Assembly (NCBI RefSeq): GCF_030409805.1
Contig: NZ_JAUFQP010000013.1
Coordinates: forward strand, 310,001 to 374,000
Origin: Algibacter miyuki
Lineage (GTDB): Bacteria > Bacteroidota > Bacteroidia > Flavobacteriales > Flavobacteriaceae
Reading direction: 5' to 3'
Length of the DNA: 64,000 nt
The notes beneath the pieces were generated by a model. The model had not been told where the DNA came from. It saw only the letters and a list, made by a program, of their open reading frames with translations, and made no database searches. Positions 1 to 8,974 of the stretch are shown piece after piece (position 1 is the first letter of the stretch; each line of letters opens with the position of its first letter). The translations under genes were made by a program, and so were the position numbers.

Positions 1-3000
1 AATGGTGTTTTGTGTTTCCTGAGGCAATTCACCTTTAAATAAGAATGAAATTACATCTTTATTCACTTCGTCAATCATGGCTTTAAACAATTCAAAAGCT
101 TCAAACTTATAAATAAGTAAAGGGTCTTTTTGTTCGTGTACCGCTAATTGTACCGATTGTTTCAACTCGTCCATTTTACGTAAATGCGTTTTCCAAGCAT
201 CATCAATAATGGCTAAAGTAATGTTCTTTTCAAAATCGGTAATTAATTGTTTTCCTTGCGATTCGTAAGCTTTTTCAAGATCGGTAACCACATTTAAACT
301 TTTAACACCATCGGTAAAAGGCACTACAATACGTTTGAATTTATCGCCTTGTGTTTCGTAAACATTTTTAATTACAGGGAAAGCAGTTTCGGCATTACGA
401 GCCATTTTTCCTTTGTAGTTTTCAAAAGCACCTTTATAAATTTGAGAGGTGATATCTTGTACAGCTAATTTCCCGAAGTCATTTTCCGTAACCGGAGACC
501 CCATTGAGAAGTAACGAATTAATTCGAACTCGAAATTCTTATAATCGTTGGCTGCTTTGTTGGTTTCAGAAATACCTTCCGATGTATCGAAAATCATATT
601 AGCTAAATCCACACGTAATCTTTCGCCAAATAAAGCATGGTGACGACGTTTGTAAACTACCTCACGTTGGGCGTTCATTACATCATCATATTCTAATAAA
701 CGTTTACGTACTCCAAATTGGTTTTCTTCTACTTTTTTCTGTGCACGTTCAATAGACTTAGAAATCATAGAATGCTGAATTACTTCGCCTTCTTCTAATC
801 CCATTTTATCCATCATTTTAGCAATACGCTCGCTACCAAATAATCGCATCAAGTTATCTTCTAAAGACACATAAAACTGTGAGCTTCCTGGATCTCCTTG
901 ACGACCAGCACGACCACGTAACTGTCTGTCTACACGACGCGAATCGTGACGTTCTGTACCAATAATAGCTAAACCACCAGCGGCTTTAACTGCTTCTGAT
1001 AATTTAATATCCGTACCACGACCTGCCATGTTGGTGGCAATAGTAACCTGACCTGGCTTACCAGCTTGGTCTACAATATCGGCTTCTTTTTTATGTTGCT
1101 TTGCATTTAATACATTATGCGGAATTTTACGAATGCTTAACATTTTACCAAGCAATTCACTAATTTCAACCGATGTTGTACCAATTAAAACGGGGCGTCC
1201 AGCTTCTGATAGTTTGGTAACATCATCGATAACGGCATTGTATTTTTCACGTTTGGTCTTATAAACTAAGTCCTCCTTATCATCACGCGCAATAGGGCGG
1301 TTGGTTGGGATTTCAATAACATCTAATTTATAAATCTCCCAGAATTCTCCAGCTTCGGTAACCGCAGTACCCGTCATACCACTTAATTTGCGGTACATTC
1401 TAAAGTAATTTTGAAGCGTTACCGTTGCAAAGGTTTGGGTAGCATCTTCAATTTTTACGTTTTCTTTCGCTTCAATCGCTTGGTGTAAACCATCAGAGTA
1501 ACGACGGCCATCCATAATACGACCTGTTTGCTCGTCTACAATCATTACTTTATTATCCATCACCACATATTGGGTGTCTTTTTCAAATAAAGCATAAGCT
1601 TTTAAAAGCTGATTTAAAGTATGAATACGTTCCGATTTTACACCGAAATCTTTAAATAATTCTTCTTTTTGATTTGCTTCTTCTTCCTTAGAAAGATTTT
1701 GGTTTTCAATTTTGGCAACCTCAAGTCCAATTTCTGGTAAGATGAAAAAATCAGGATTATCCTTTCCAGAAATGTATTCCACACCTTTATCAGTTAATTC
1801 AACCTGATTATTTTTTTCTTCAATTACATAGTACAATTCCGCGTCGCACTTAGGCATCTCGCGGTTGTTGTCTTGCATGTAATAGTTTTCGGTTTTTTGC
1901 AATAATTGTTTAACACCGTCCTCACTTAAAAATTTAATAAGGGCTTTGTTTTTCGGGATACCACGATATACACGTAATAATTTTAAACCACCTTCTTTAG
2001 TTTCGCCGGCCGCAATAAGTTTTTTGGCTTCGGCTAAAACACCCGTTAAATATTTACGTTGTACCGATACAATATCGTCAACCTTTGGCTTTAGTTCTGT
2101 AAATTCATGAAGTTCACCTTGAGGTATTGGTCCAGAAATAATTAATGGCGTACGTGCATCATCGATTAAAACCGAATCCACCTCATCCACAATAGCGTAG
2201 TGGTGTGGGCGTTGTACTAAATCGTCTGGCGAGTGTGCCATGTTATCACGTAAATAATCGAAACCAAATTCGTTATTTGTACCGTAAGTAATATCGGCAT
2301 TATAAGCCGCTTTACGGGCTGCCGAGTTAGGTTGGTGGTAATCAATACAAGCTACACTTAAACCGTGGAACTCAAAAATTGGTGCCATCCAAGCACTATC
2401 ACGTTTTGCTAAGTAGTCGTTCACTGTTACTAAATGCACACCTTTTCCGGCTAAAGCATTTAAGTAAACCGGTAAGGTAGCCACAAGTGTTTTACCTTCA
2501 CCCGTATGCATTTCTGCAATTTTACCTTGGTGCATAGCAATACCACCAATAAGCTGTACATCGTAATGTACCATATCCCAAGTAATGGCTTTTCCAGCGG
2601 CATCCCAAGAGTTGGCCCAAGTAGCATTATCACCTTCTAAAGTGACATACGCTTTATCTGCCGAAATAGAACGGTCAAACTCACTAGCTGTAACCGTAAT
2701 TTGTGTGTTTTTTGTAAAACGTTTTGCAGTTTCTTTTACCACAGCAAAAGCTTCAGGTAAAATCGTATTTAAAACATCTTCGGTAATTTTATAAGCATCG
2801 TCTTTTAGTTTATCTATTTCTAGGTAAATATCTTCGCGACGGTCAATATCTTCAGTGTTTTCAGCTTCAGTAGCAAGAGTTGCCATTTGTGCCGTTGTAG
2901 CTTTGGTAGCATCAGCAATTTTAGCTTTAAATTCGGCTGTTTTTGCTCTTAATTCATCGTGAGATAAAGCTTCTAAAGCCGCTTCGTATGTTGTAATTTG

Positions 3001-3084
3001 TTTTACTAAAGGGGTAATGGCTTTAACATCTTGTTTCGATTTATCGCCAACAAATACCTTTAGAATAGAATCTAAAAATGTCAT
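1..3084 (-). CDS. secA: Preprotein translocase ATPase SecA (3' end beyond window)
   Basis: SecA is the cytoplasmic motor ATPase that drives preproteins through SecYEG. Reading leftwards from ATG 3082-3084 the frame stays open for 1028 codons to the window edge, so the C-terminus is missing; Bacteroidota SecA is usually about 1100 residues, so little is lost. The N-terminus reads [13 protein letters not shown]. Visible motifs are Walker [13 protein letters not shown] (around 2480-2510), the DEAD-type box [12 protein letters not shown] (around 2160-2195) and the helicase motif [12 protein letters not shown] (around 890-925). A structured leader of about 120 nt with a TATCTTTG promoter lies upstream. 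Identity is firm. Confidence 0.97.
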   Translation of the reverse strand, partial: MTFLDSILKVFVGDKSKQDVKAITPLVKQITTYEAALEALSHDELRAKTAEFKAKIADATKATTAQMATLATEAENTEDIDRREDIYLEIDKLKDDAYKITEDVLNTILPEAFAVVKETAKRFTKNTQITVTASEFDRSISADKAYVTLEGDNATWANSWDAAGKAITWDMVHYDVQLIGGIAMHQGKIAEMHTGEGKTLVATLPVYLNALAGKGVHLVTVNDYLAKRDSAWMAPIFEFHGLSVACIDYHQPNSAARKAAYNADITYGTNNEFGFDYLRDNMAHSPDDLVQRPHHYAIVDEVDSVLIDDARTPLIISGPIPQGELHEFTELKPKVDDIVSVQRKYLTGVLAEAKKLIAAGETKEGGLKLLRVYRGIPKNKALIKFLSEDGVKQLLQKTENYYMQDNNREMPKCDAELYYVIEEKNNQVELTDKGVEYISGKDNPDFFILPEIGLEVAKIENQNLSKEEEANQKEELFKDFGVKSERIHTLNQLLKAYALFEKDTQYVVMDNKVMIVDEQTGRIMDGRRYSDGLHQAIEAKENVKIEDATQTFATVTLQNYFRMYRKLSGMTGTAVTEAGEFWEIYKLDVIEIPTNRPIARDDKEDLVYKTKREKYNAVIDDVTKLSEAGRPVLIGTTSVEISELLGKMLSIRKIPHNVLNAKQHKKEADIVDQAGKPGQVTIATNMAGRGTDIKLSEAVKAAGGLAIIGTERHDSRRVDRQLRGRAGRQGDPGSSQFYVSLEDNLMRLFGSERIAKMMDKMGLEEGEVIQHSMISKSIERAQKKVEENQFGVRKRLLEYDDVMNAQREVVYKRRHHALFGERLRVDLANMIFDTSEGISETNKAANDYKNFEFELIRYFSMGSPVTENDFGKLAVQDITSQIYKGAFENYKGKMARNAETAFPVIKNVYETQGDKFKRIVVPFTDGVKSLNVVTDLEKAYESQGKQLITDFEKNITLAIIDDAWKTHLRKMDELKQSVQLAVHEQKDPLLIYKFEAFELFKAMIDEVNKDVISFLFKGELPQETQNTI

Positions 3085-3220
3085 GTTTATAATTTTATAT
3101 AAATTTGTTTTCTAGGACAATCCTAGGGGTTTTTTCAATTAAATTAAAGTCTCCATGTTAGCCCTGTTACGGGCGTTTTATAACGTATATAAACTTACGT
3201 TATAATCTATATCAAAGATA
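3085..3220 (-). promoter_or_regulatory. secA promoter and structured 5' leader
   Basis: On the minus strand TATCTTTG (3213-3220) matches the Bacteroidota -7 box TAnnTTTG and would start transcription near 3206. The leader of about 120 nt then contains three inverted repeats: TATAACGTA/TACGTTATA (3179-3187 and 3196-3204), right at the predicted RNA 5' end; GCCC/GGGC (3161-3174); and CTAGGA/TCCTAG with a 3-nt loop (3112-3126). The promoter match and the repeats are seen; any regulation of secA through them is inference. Confidence 0.5.
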
Positions 3221-3233
3221 CCTTATAGAACAA

Positions 3234-3258
3234 AAAAAGCCTCAATACGAGACTTTTT
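3234..3258 (-). terminator. Intrinsic terminator after the DUF2795 gene
   Basis: On the minus strand an AAAAAGTCTC/GAGGCTTTTT stem with one G-U pair and a 5-nt loop is followed by a T-run. It lies just past the stop of the DUF2795 gene and before the secA promoter, so the two genes appear to be separate transcription units. Confidence 0.7.
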
Positions 3259-3280
3259 AACTATTCTTTATGCTATTTAT

Positions 3281-3502
3281 TTAATATTCATCTTCATTCC
3301 ACAGATAATCTTCATCTGTAGGGTAATCCGACCATATTTCTTCGATCGAATCGTACGAATCGCCTTCATCCTCGATCGACTGTAAATTTTCAACAACCTC
3401 TAAAGGTGCGCCAGTTCTAATAGCGTAATCTATCAATTCGTCTTTGGTTGCAGGCCAAGGTGCATCACTTAAATAAGATGCTAATTCTAAAGTCCAATAC
3501 AT
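3281..3502 (-). CDS. DUF2795 domain-containing protein (73 aa)
   Basis: Small acidic protein with no signal peptide or membrane segment. It starts MYWTLELASYLSDAPWPATK and ends in an acidic, aromatic tail (DEDYLWNEDEY). The first 50 residues match the DUF2795 pattern (a short helical domain with WP and an I-R-x-G-A-P-like turn) found in almost every flavobacterium at this length, often near secA. Function is unknown. It has its own terminator downstream. Identification is by family recognition only. Confidence 0.85.
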   Translation of the reverse strand: MYWTLELASYLSDAPWPATKDELIDYAIRTGAPLEVVENLQSIEDEGDSYDSIEEIWSDYPTDEDYLWNEDEY

Positions 3503-3672
3503 GTGTAGTTGCGTTTTATTTTTTGCAAAAATAAATTTTTAGTTTAAACACACAAGTAAAAAATGAATTATTTAATCATTAATTTTAAGAACGTCTCTTT
3601 TTGTGCTATAAACGGTTGAAATTTAGCGCTTACCCGTAATTAGTAGTCGCTGTTTTCCAACAAAAATAATTT

Positions 3673-3763
3673 GGGCGTTACCCCAAGGGTCGGGCTTTCC
3701 GTTGCAAGTCCTCGCACCGCCTTCGTCGGGCTATGGGCTTTTCACTGCAATCCCTAACGCGGG
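3673..3763. repeat. GC-rich dispersed intergenic element, copy 1
   Basis: The 316-bp gap 3503-3818 has no gene. It holds a GC-rich block that starts GGGCGTTA and ends CAATCCCTAACGCGG, so its ends are short inverted repeats (GCGTTA/TAACGC). An internal GGTCGGG motif recurs in a second element at 30360-30438, which shares the same start (GGGCGTT) and end (CAATCxxTAACGCGG). Base composition is clearly unlike the flanks. It resembles the non-coding repeats scattered through flavobacterial genomes; mobility is not shown. Confidence 0.55.
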
Positions 3764-3818
3764 AGCCGTCTATAAAAACAAAATTCAGCAAAAATATTAA
3801 AGGTTCAATAGAGTTGTA

Positions 3819-4391
3819 TTAGTACTTCTCCGGAATCCATTTAACTTCATTTGCTTTCAAGTCAAAAGTCAACTTTCGTGCCAATACAAATAGATAGTCC
3901 GAAAGTCTGTTTAAATATACTAAAGCGTGCGCTTCAAAAGGTTCAAGCTCGTTAAGAGCAGAGGCTAAACGTTCGGCTCTACGGCATACACAGCGTGCTA
4001 TATGACAAAATGACACCGTTTGATGCCCACCTGGAAGTACAAAATGTGTCATTTCCGGTAAAACCGCATTCATTGTGTCCATGGCTTGTTCTAAATGCTG
4101 GATATCTTCCGAAGAAATTTTTTCAATATTTAAACGATCCTTACCATTTTTTAAAATTGCTTTTTCTGGATCGGTAGCTAAAATAGCTCCCACCGTAAAA
4201 AGTTTATGTTGTATTTCGGTAAGTAAGGTTTTGTAGTCCTCATGGATATCTTGGTCCCTAATTAAACCCAAATGAGAGTTTAATTCGTCTACAGTGCCGT
4301 AACTTTCAATGCGAATATGGTGTTTTGGTACCCGTGTGCCGCCAAATAATGCCGTGGTGCCTTTATCGCCTGTTTTGGTGTAAATTTTCAT
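3819..4391 (-). CDS. Cob(I)yrinic acid a,c-diamide adenosyltransferase, PduO type
   Basis: Transfers the adenosyl group of ATP to cob(I)alamin, giving coenzyme B12, in the cytoplasm. The 190-residue length is normal for the PduO family. Diagnostic motifs are the N-terminal ATP loop TKTGDKGTTALFGG (residues 4-17) and the C-terminal helix RCVCRRAERLASALN (about 133-147), followed by YLNRLSDYLFVLARK. The start is the ATG at 4389-4391. It stands alone, facing away from the OmpA-family gene. No other B12 gene is visible nearby, so it probably serves salvaged cobalamin. Confidence 0.93.
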   Translation of the reverse strand: MKIYTKTGDKGTTALFGGTRVPKHHIRIESYGTVDELNSHLGLIRDQDIHEDYKTLLTEIQHKLFTVGAILATDPEKAILKNGKDRLNIEKISSEDIQHLEQAMDTMNAVLPEMTHFVLPGGHQTVSFCHIARCVCRRAERLASALNELEPFEAHALVYLNRLSDYLFVLARKLTFDLKANEVKWIPEKY

Positions 4392-4637
4392 AGGTTAAAG
4401 GTAAATGTAAATAAAGAGATAGTCAAAAAAGTTTAGGTAAAAAGTGATCATCTATTTTAATAAAAAAAGAGGGTTTATTTTAAGTTTTTGATGGTTTTTC
4501 GTGTTATTATTTTAACAAATCTTTAAGGAATTAAGATTATTTTTAATAATAATCATATTAAAACGTTGAAATTGGTTTAAAGTCCGTAATAATTGATTGT
4601 TAGCTAATTAACATGCGTGCTAAATGATTTAAACTGT

Positions 4638-4646
4638 TATTTTTGC
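4638..4646 (+). promoter_or_regulatory. Promoter of the OmpA-family gene (TATTTTTGC)
   Basis: TATTTTTGC is an exact match to the Bacteroidota -7 consensus TAnnTTTGC, 29 bp before the ATG of the OmpA-family gene, predicting a leader of about 20 nt. No clear -33 TTG is seen at the usual distance. Confidence 0.55.
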
Positions 4647-4674
4647 GGTTACAAATTTAAACTTACTTTTTATT

Positions 4675-6741
4675 ATGAAAAAAATCTCTTTACTTGTCAT
4701 GTTAGTGATCGGTACGTTAAGTGCCAAGGCTCAATCCTATATGGGGTACCTTACCGATAATTATAGTGGTGTAAATAGCGTTATTGCTAACCCTGCTAAC
4801 ATTACAGACTCTCGTTTTAAAACTGATATTAACCTTGCTGGGTTTAGCGTATTTGCAGGTAATGATTATTACGGTGTAAATGTACTAGATGCAATCAAAG
4901 ATGATTATGATTTTGACTTAGATGCAAAAAAATCGCCAACGACTGATAATAATGCGATGGTAAATTTAGATGTTATGGGGCCTGCTTTTATGTTTAACTT
5001 AAACAAAGTGAGTTCTATTGCTGTATTTACTAGAGCACGTGCTATGGTAAATGTTGATGAAGTTAATGGTGAAACTATCGATGACCTTGATAATGATGAT
5101 ACTACTGATTTTGTTGTTAATGAAGGTGATTTTAATACTTTCGGACATGCTTGGGCAGAACTTGGTGTTACTTACGCTAGAGTTTTAATGGATAACAACC
5201 AACACTTTTTAAAAGGTGGTCTTACTGCAAAATTTTTACAAGGTGGTGGTACAGCTAATGCTTACGGTAGAAATGTAACTGTTAACTATACAGAGTCATC
5301 TGAAACTATAGCTACAACAGGTGCTATAACTTATGGCCGTGGTGATGATTACGATAATGATAATTACGATTATGAACTTCCAGAAGCTATTGGTTTTGGT
5401 GCCGATTTAGGTTTTGTTTACGAATGGAGACCAAACCATGCCGATTATAAAACTGAAGGTGCTAACGGATCGACTTACAACCATAAAGATCAAAATAAAT
5501 ACAAATTGAAAGTAGGATTATCTATCACAGATATCGGGAAAATCAATTATAAAGATGCTATTTCTGAAACCTTTGATGTTACAAATACAGTTACCGAAGA
5601 TGATATTGATAATGAAGAAGATTTAAATGATATTTTAAATAACTTATATACTTTAACAAATAGCAGTGTAGGTTATAAAGTAAACTTGCCAACGGCATTA
5701 CATTTAAATGTAGATTATAGCTTAAACAGAAGCTTTTACGTAAACTTAAATACCGATTTCTCTTTAGTATCTAAAGGAAAAGAAAATGCAAGTCGTATTG
5801 CTAATGCAGTTTCTTTAACGCCACGTTTCGAAAGTAAATGGTTTAGTTTCTATGTGCCTGTAAGTGTTGTACAATACAATGGTTTTCAAGCAGGAGCAGG
5901 CTTTAGAGCAGGACCATTATATATTGGTTCAGGTTCTGTAATTACAGCTTTAGCTGGTGATGATACTAAAGGTGCCGATGTTTATGCAGGTTTAAAAATA
6001 CCGGTATATCAAGGAAAACCTAAAGATAAAGATGGCGATGGTGTTATCGATAAGTTAGATGGTTGCCCAAAATTAGCAGGTCCAGTTGAAAATAATGGTT
6101 GCCCATGGGAAGATCAAGACGGCGATTCTGTTTTAGATAATGAAGATGATTGTCCTACTGTAGCAGGTCCTGTTGAAAACAAAGGTTGTCCTTGGGGAGA
6201 TGAAGACGGAGATACAGTTTTAGATAATGTTGATATTTGCCCTACTGTAGCAGGTCCTGTTGAAAACGGTGGTTGCCCTTGGAAAGATACCGATAATGAT
6301 GGTGTTGTAGATAAAGATGATAAATGTGTTGATGTTCCTGGTACAGTAGCAAACAACGGTTGTCCTGAGGTTGTTATTCCAACAGTTGAAGTTCAAGAAA
6401 CATTAAATGCTTATGCTAAAACCATTTTATTTAACTCTGGAAAAGCTTCTATAAAAGCAGAATCTCACGAGGTTTTATCTGAAATTGTAAAGATTTTAGC
6501 TGAATACCCATCGGCTAAGTTTTCTGTTGAAGGACATACAGATAGTTCTGGTAGTGATGCTTTAAACCAAAGGTTATCAGATTCTAGAGCAAATGCTGTA
6601 AAAACATTTTTAGTAAAAAATGGAGTGGATGAGTTTAGATTGTCTTCTATTGGTTTTGGAGAAACAAGGCCAATTGATACAAATGCAACAGCTGCAGGAA
6701 GAACTAATAACAGAAGAGTAGAGATTAACTTGGTAAAGTAA
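4675..6741 (+). CDS. OmpA-family outer-membrane protein with DUF5723 and TSP3 repeats
   Basis: Predicted outer-membrane protein of 688 aa. Residues 1-19 are a Sec signal peptide ending AKA. About 20-445 resemble the flavobacterial DUF5723 region, a probable beta-barrel with 'NPANI' near its start. About 450-562 are four calcium-binding thrombospondin type 3 repeats (D-x-D-x-D-G-x-x-D...C-P), each with a G-P-V-E-N linker. About 575-688 are a peptidoglycan-binding OmpA domain (VEGHTDSSG, RANAVKTFL, NNRRVEI). The barrel would sit in the outer membrane, the repeats act as a stalk and the OmpA domain hold the cell wall. The substrate or role of the barrel is unknown. Monocistronic, with its own promoter and terminator. 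Confidence 0.9.
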   Translation: MKKISLLVMLVIGTLSAKAQSYMGYLTDNYSGVNSVIANPANITDSRFKTDINLAGFSVFAGNDYYGVNVLDAIKDDYDFDLDAKKSPTTDNNAMVNLDVMGPAFMFNLNKVSSIAVFTRARAMVNVDEVNGETIDDLDNDDTTDFVVNEGDFNTFGHAWAELGVTYARVLMDNNQHFLKGGLTAKFLQGGGTANAYGRNVTVNYTESSETIATTGAITYGRGDDYDNDNYDYELPEAIGFGADLGFVYEWRPNHADYKTEGANGSTYNHKDQNKYKLKVGLSITDIGKINYKDAISETFDVTNTVTEDDIDNEEDLNDILNNLYTLTNSSVGYKVNLPTALHLNVDYSLNRSFYVNLNTDFSLVSKGKENASRIANAVSLTPRFESKWFSFYVPVSVVQYNGFQAGAGFRAGPLYIGSGSVITALAGDDTKGADVYAGLKIPVYQGKPKDKDGDGVIDKLDGCPKLAGPVENNGCPWEDQDGDSVLDNEDDCPTVAGPVENKGCPWGDEDGDTVLDNVDICPTVAGPVENGGCPWKDTDNDGVVDKDDKCVDVPGTVANNGCPEVVIPTVEVQETLNAYAKTILFNSGKASIKAESHEVLSEIVKILAEYPSAKFSVEGHTDSSGSDALNQRLSDSRANAVKTFLVKNGVDEFRLSSIGFGETRPIDTNATAAGRTNNRRVEINLVK

Positions 6742-6782
6742 TCGCTATTAAAATATAAATAGATGTAAAAATCTATAGATGA

Positions 6783-6816
6783 AAATCTCAGAGTTTAGGC
6801 TCTGGGGTTTTTTTTT
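6783..6816 (+). terminator. Intrinsic terminator after the OmpA-family gene
   Basis: An AAATCTCAGAG/CTCTGGGGTTT stem of 11 pairs, two of them G-U, with a 6-nt loop is followed by a long T-run. Confidence 0.8.
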
Positions 6817-6839
6817 GTTTATATTAAAAAGGGAATATA

Positions 6840-7610
6840 TTATAAACGAATCACAAAGTCTTCACGAACTTGTTCTTTTCTGAAGAACACAAAACCCCAG
6901 AAAAAGGTGTCGATAGTTACTGTTACTTTTGGGTGCTTTTTTATGGTGTTCCAAGCTTCCGTCATTCCTGGAGACCAATAGATGTCGTCAAAAATAAAAA
7001 CAGAGTCGTTGTGCGCTGTATCTAAAAGTAATTCGAAGTATTGTAAAGTAGCTTCCTTTTGGTGGTTGCCATCGAAGAAAATAAGATCGTAAGTTTGGAG
7101 TTTTAGTTTTTTAATTTCAGTATTAAAATCTCCCGTAATTACAGAAATATTTTTGTAACCCAACTGTTCAAAATTCTGTTTAGTAAAGTTCGCAATATTC
7201 GGGCAACCTTCAATAGTTGTAATTTTTGCTTGGCGATGCCCTAAATGCATGGCTGTTGTGGCAATGCCTAATGATGTACCTAATTCTAATATGTTTTCTG
7301 GTTTAAAATATGCCGTAAGCCGGTATAATAGTTTTGCCCGTTTGTTGGTAGAACCTGCGTTTTTTGCCATACTAGCAATACTTCGGTTTTGCTGTTTCAT
7401 GAGTTGGGAGCCAGCGCCTAAATCGGTAACTTCTATGCTTTCTGTGTTTTTTAAAAGAGTAGAAGTATAGTTTAAAAGGGCATTATAATCAGGATATTTC
7501 TTTTTGTCGTAAAAACATTTGGTAATTAAATCGAAGACAAAAGGGGAGTGTACACCGTGCTCGTTAGTCGATTTTAATAAAAACTTAAAGTATTGTGTTA
7601 TTTGGTACAT
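6840..7610 (-). CDS. Class I SAM-dependent methyltransferase (O-methyltransferase-like)
   Basis: 256-residue cytoplasmic Rossmann-fold methyltransferase. Motif I ENILELGTSLGIATT (about 110-124) binds SAM, followed by TTIEGCPNIANF (acidic residue for the ribose) and DLIFFDGNHQKEATL (about 178-192), typical of the Methyltransf_24 / O-methyltransferase group. The N-terminus (YFKFLLKSTNEHGVHSPFVF) is typical of flavobacterial members of this group. Substrate unknown. It converges on the OmpA-family gene and is followed upstream by a separate SRPBCC gene. Family assignment is good; methyl acceptor not predictable. Confidence 0.85.
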   Translation of the reverse strand: MYQITQYFKFLLKSTNEHGVHSPFVFDLITKCFYDKKKYPDYNALLNYTSTLLKNTESIEVTDLGAGSQLMKQQNRSIASMAKNAGSTNKRAKLLYRLTAYFKPENILELGTSLGIATTAMHLGHRQAKITTIEGCPNIANFTKQNFEQLGYKNISVITGDFNTEIKKLKLQTYDLIFFDGNHQKEATLQYFELLLDTAHNDSVFIFDDIYWSPGMTEAWNTIKKHPKVTVTIDTFFWGFVFFRKEQVREDFVIRL

Positions 7611-7748
7611 AACGAGGCGCTGTGCAAGCGCTAAAGGTTTCTGTGGTTGGTTTTTCTTCAGAAAAGGTTTGTTTTATGTTTTCCGAAGCATCATTTATAT
7701 AAGGCCGCAAAGTATGTAAAACTTCAACTAAAAAAATGAATTTAAATA

Positions 7749-8783
7749 TTATTCTTCAATAGGCGTTATGGCGATATATATTTCGGTAATCCAATCGGCA
7801 GGGTTTGGCGTTTTAGCGGGGTCGTTTCTGTAAATTTCTAAAGTTGTTCCACCTTCTAAAACGTTTAAACCATTTTCAGGAATGTAGCTCATGGCTTTCT
7901 CCCAAGCTTCTTTTAAGTTACTGTAATTCCCTGTTAATACCGTTTTTACGGCTCTAAAAGGTTGAAGTTGTCCGGTAAGTACATCACTTTCTTCTGATAC
8001 TATTTTTTCGGTAGTCGGTATACAGTAAGAAAACATAACGGCATTATTTTCATCATCCCAATTATGATAAATTATAAAAGGAGAACCTGCGATTTGTATT
8101 TGATTTTTAGCGGCATATTGCCCTAGTTTTGGTAGCGTTTTTTGAATTTGTACTGGAAGTTCGCTTATCTTGCATGACGCTGTATTGTATAAGTAATACC
8201 CGCCACCGTGTGTTGTGATACCCGTATTTTTGATGCTATATTTTTTCATGCTAGCAACAGTAACGCTGTCTAGTTTAAATAAACCACGTTCAAAATCGGG
8301 ACCAACCATGTCTTCCATAGGGCCATTAAAAGCGGTGTACATTTTCGTCATAAAATCTTGTTTACCGCTCATGATCCAAGTGACTTTAGTGCCCTCGTTT
8401 TGTGATTCGAAGGTCCATTCTACATCAGCTTCACTTTCATAAGGCGTTATAAAATTTAGTTTTTGCGAAATATTTTTATTTTCTATTACGTTTAAAGTCG
8501 TCATGCTACCTTGCCCTAACAAATCGCCGTGCCAAGTATAACCGCTATTTACTCCGCTCGATGGATCTAAATAAGTAAGTGTCGCAGTAGGTTCTTGTTC
8601 TAACCATGGCGAAAATTCAGTCCAATTTTTATAATCGTTTACCTCATTAAAAATTATAGATGTAGGCGCTGCAATTATACGGCTTTTAGAAAAGCTAAAT
8701 TCATTGGGTTGAACAGCAATATAAATGGCCGTACCAATAATACTGATAAGTAAAAGAAACAAAATATACTTAAACGTTTTCAT
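7749..8783 (-). CDS. SRPBCC and GyrI-like effector-binding membrane-anchored protein
   Basis: 344 residues from the ATG at 8781-8783 (MKTFKYILFLLL). This start is preferred over an in-frame ATG 15 codons upstream because it places one hydrophobic segment (about residues 5-25) at the N-terminus. Residues about 30-165 look like an SRPBCC/START-type ligand-binding domain (polyketide cyclase family: 'NDYKNWTEFSPW', then 'VEWTFESQNEGTKVTWIMSG'). Residues about 195-344 look like a GyrI/Rob-type effector-binding domain (TVLTGNYSNLKEAW, LEIYRNDP, EIYIAI). The pair of small-ligand folds without a DNA-binding domain suggests sensing or binding of a small hydrophobic molecule outside the cytoplasm. Role unknown. 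Confidence 0.75.
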   Translation of the reverse strand: MKTFKYILFLLLISIIGTAIYIAVQPNEFSFSKSRIIAAPTSIIFNEVNDYKNWTEFSPWLEQEPTATLTYLDPSSGVNSGYTWHGDLLGQGSMTTLNVIENKNISQKLNFITPYESEADVEWTFESQNEGTKVTWIMSGKQDFMTKMYTAFNGPMEDMVGPDFERGLFKLDSVTVASMKKYSIKNTGITTHGGGYYLYNTASCKISELPVQIQKTLPKLGQYAAKNQIQIAGSPFIIYHNWDDENNAVMFSYCIPTTEKIVSEESDVLTGQLQPFRAVKTVLTGNYSNLKEAWEKAMSYIPENGLNVLEGGTTLEIYRNDPAKTPNPADWITEIYIAITPIEE

Positions 8784-8853
8784 TGAATTTGAGTTTGAGA
8801 GAATTAATCGAAATTCAAAGATAATCATTTTTAAATTTCGATTAATAAATTAT

Positions 8854-8862
8854 TACATTTGC
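8854..8862 (+). promoter_or_regulatory. Promoter-like TACATTTGC upstream of the DPP III gene
   Basis: TACATTTGC is an exact TAnnTTTGC match facing the peptidase gene. It predicts a leader of about 105 nt, in which no hairpin or ORF stands out. A closer, weaker promoter cannot be excluded. Confidence 0.4.
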
Positions 8863-8974
8863 TGAATTAGTAATGGCTTTTTATTATCGAAATATTAAAT
8901 TATCGTTATAATCAATACTTAAATGTAGTTGTAGGCCTTGTTATTGTAAGTTGAATTAAATAATAATAAAAATT

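Noticed and set aside
6114..6356. 80-codon minus-strand ORF inside the OmpA-family gene
   Set aside because: It is the antisense reading of the near-identical TSP3 repeats; repeats keep both frames open. Its product is a Ser/Pro-rich repeat with no start context.
6022..6370. Four near-identical DNA repeats considered as a tandem array
   Set aside because: They code in frame for TSP3 calcium-binding repeats; no separate function needed.
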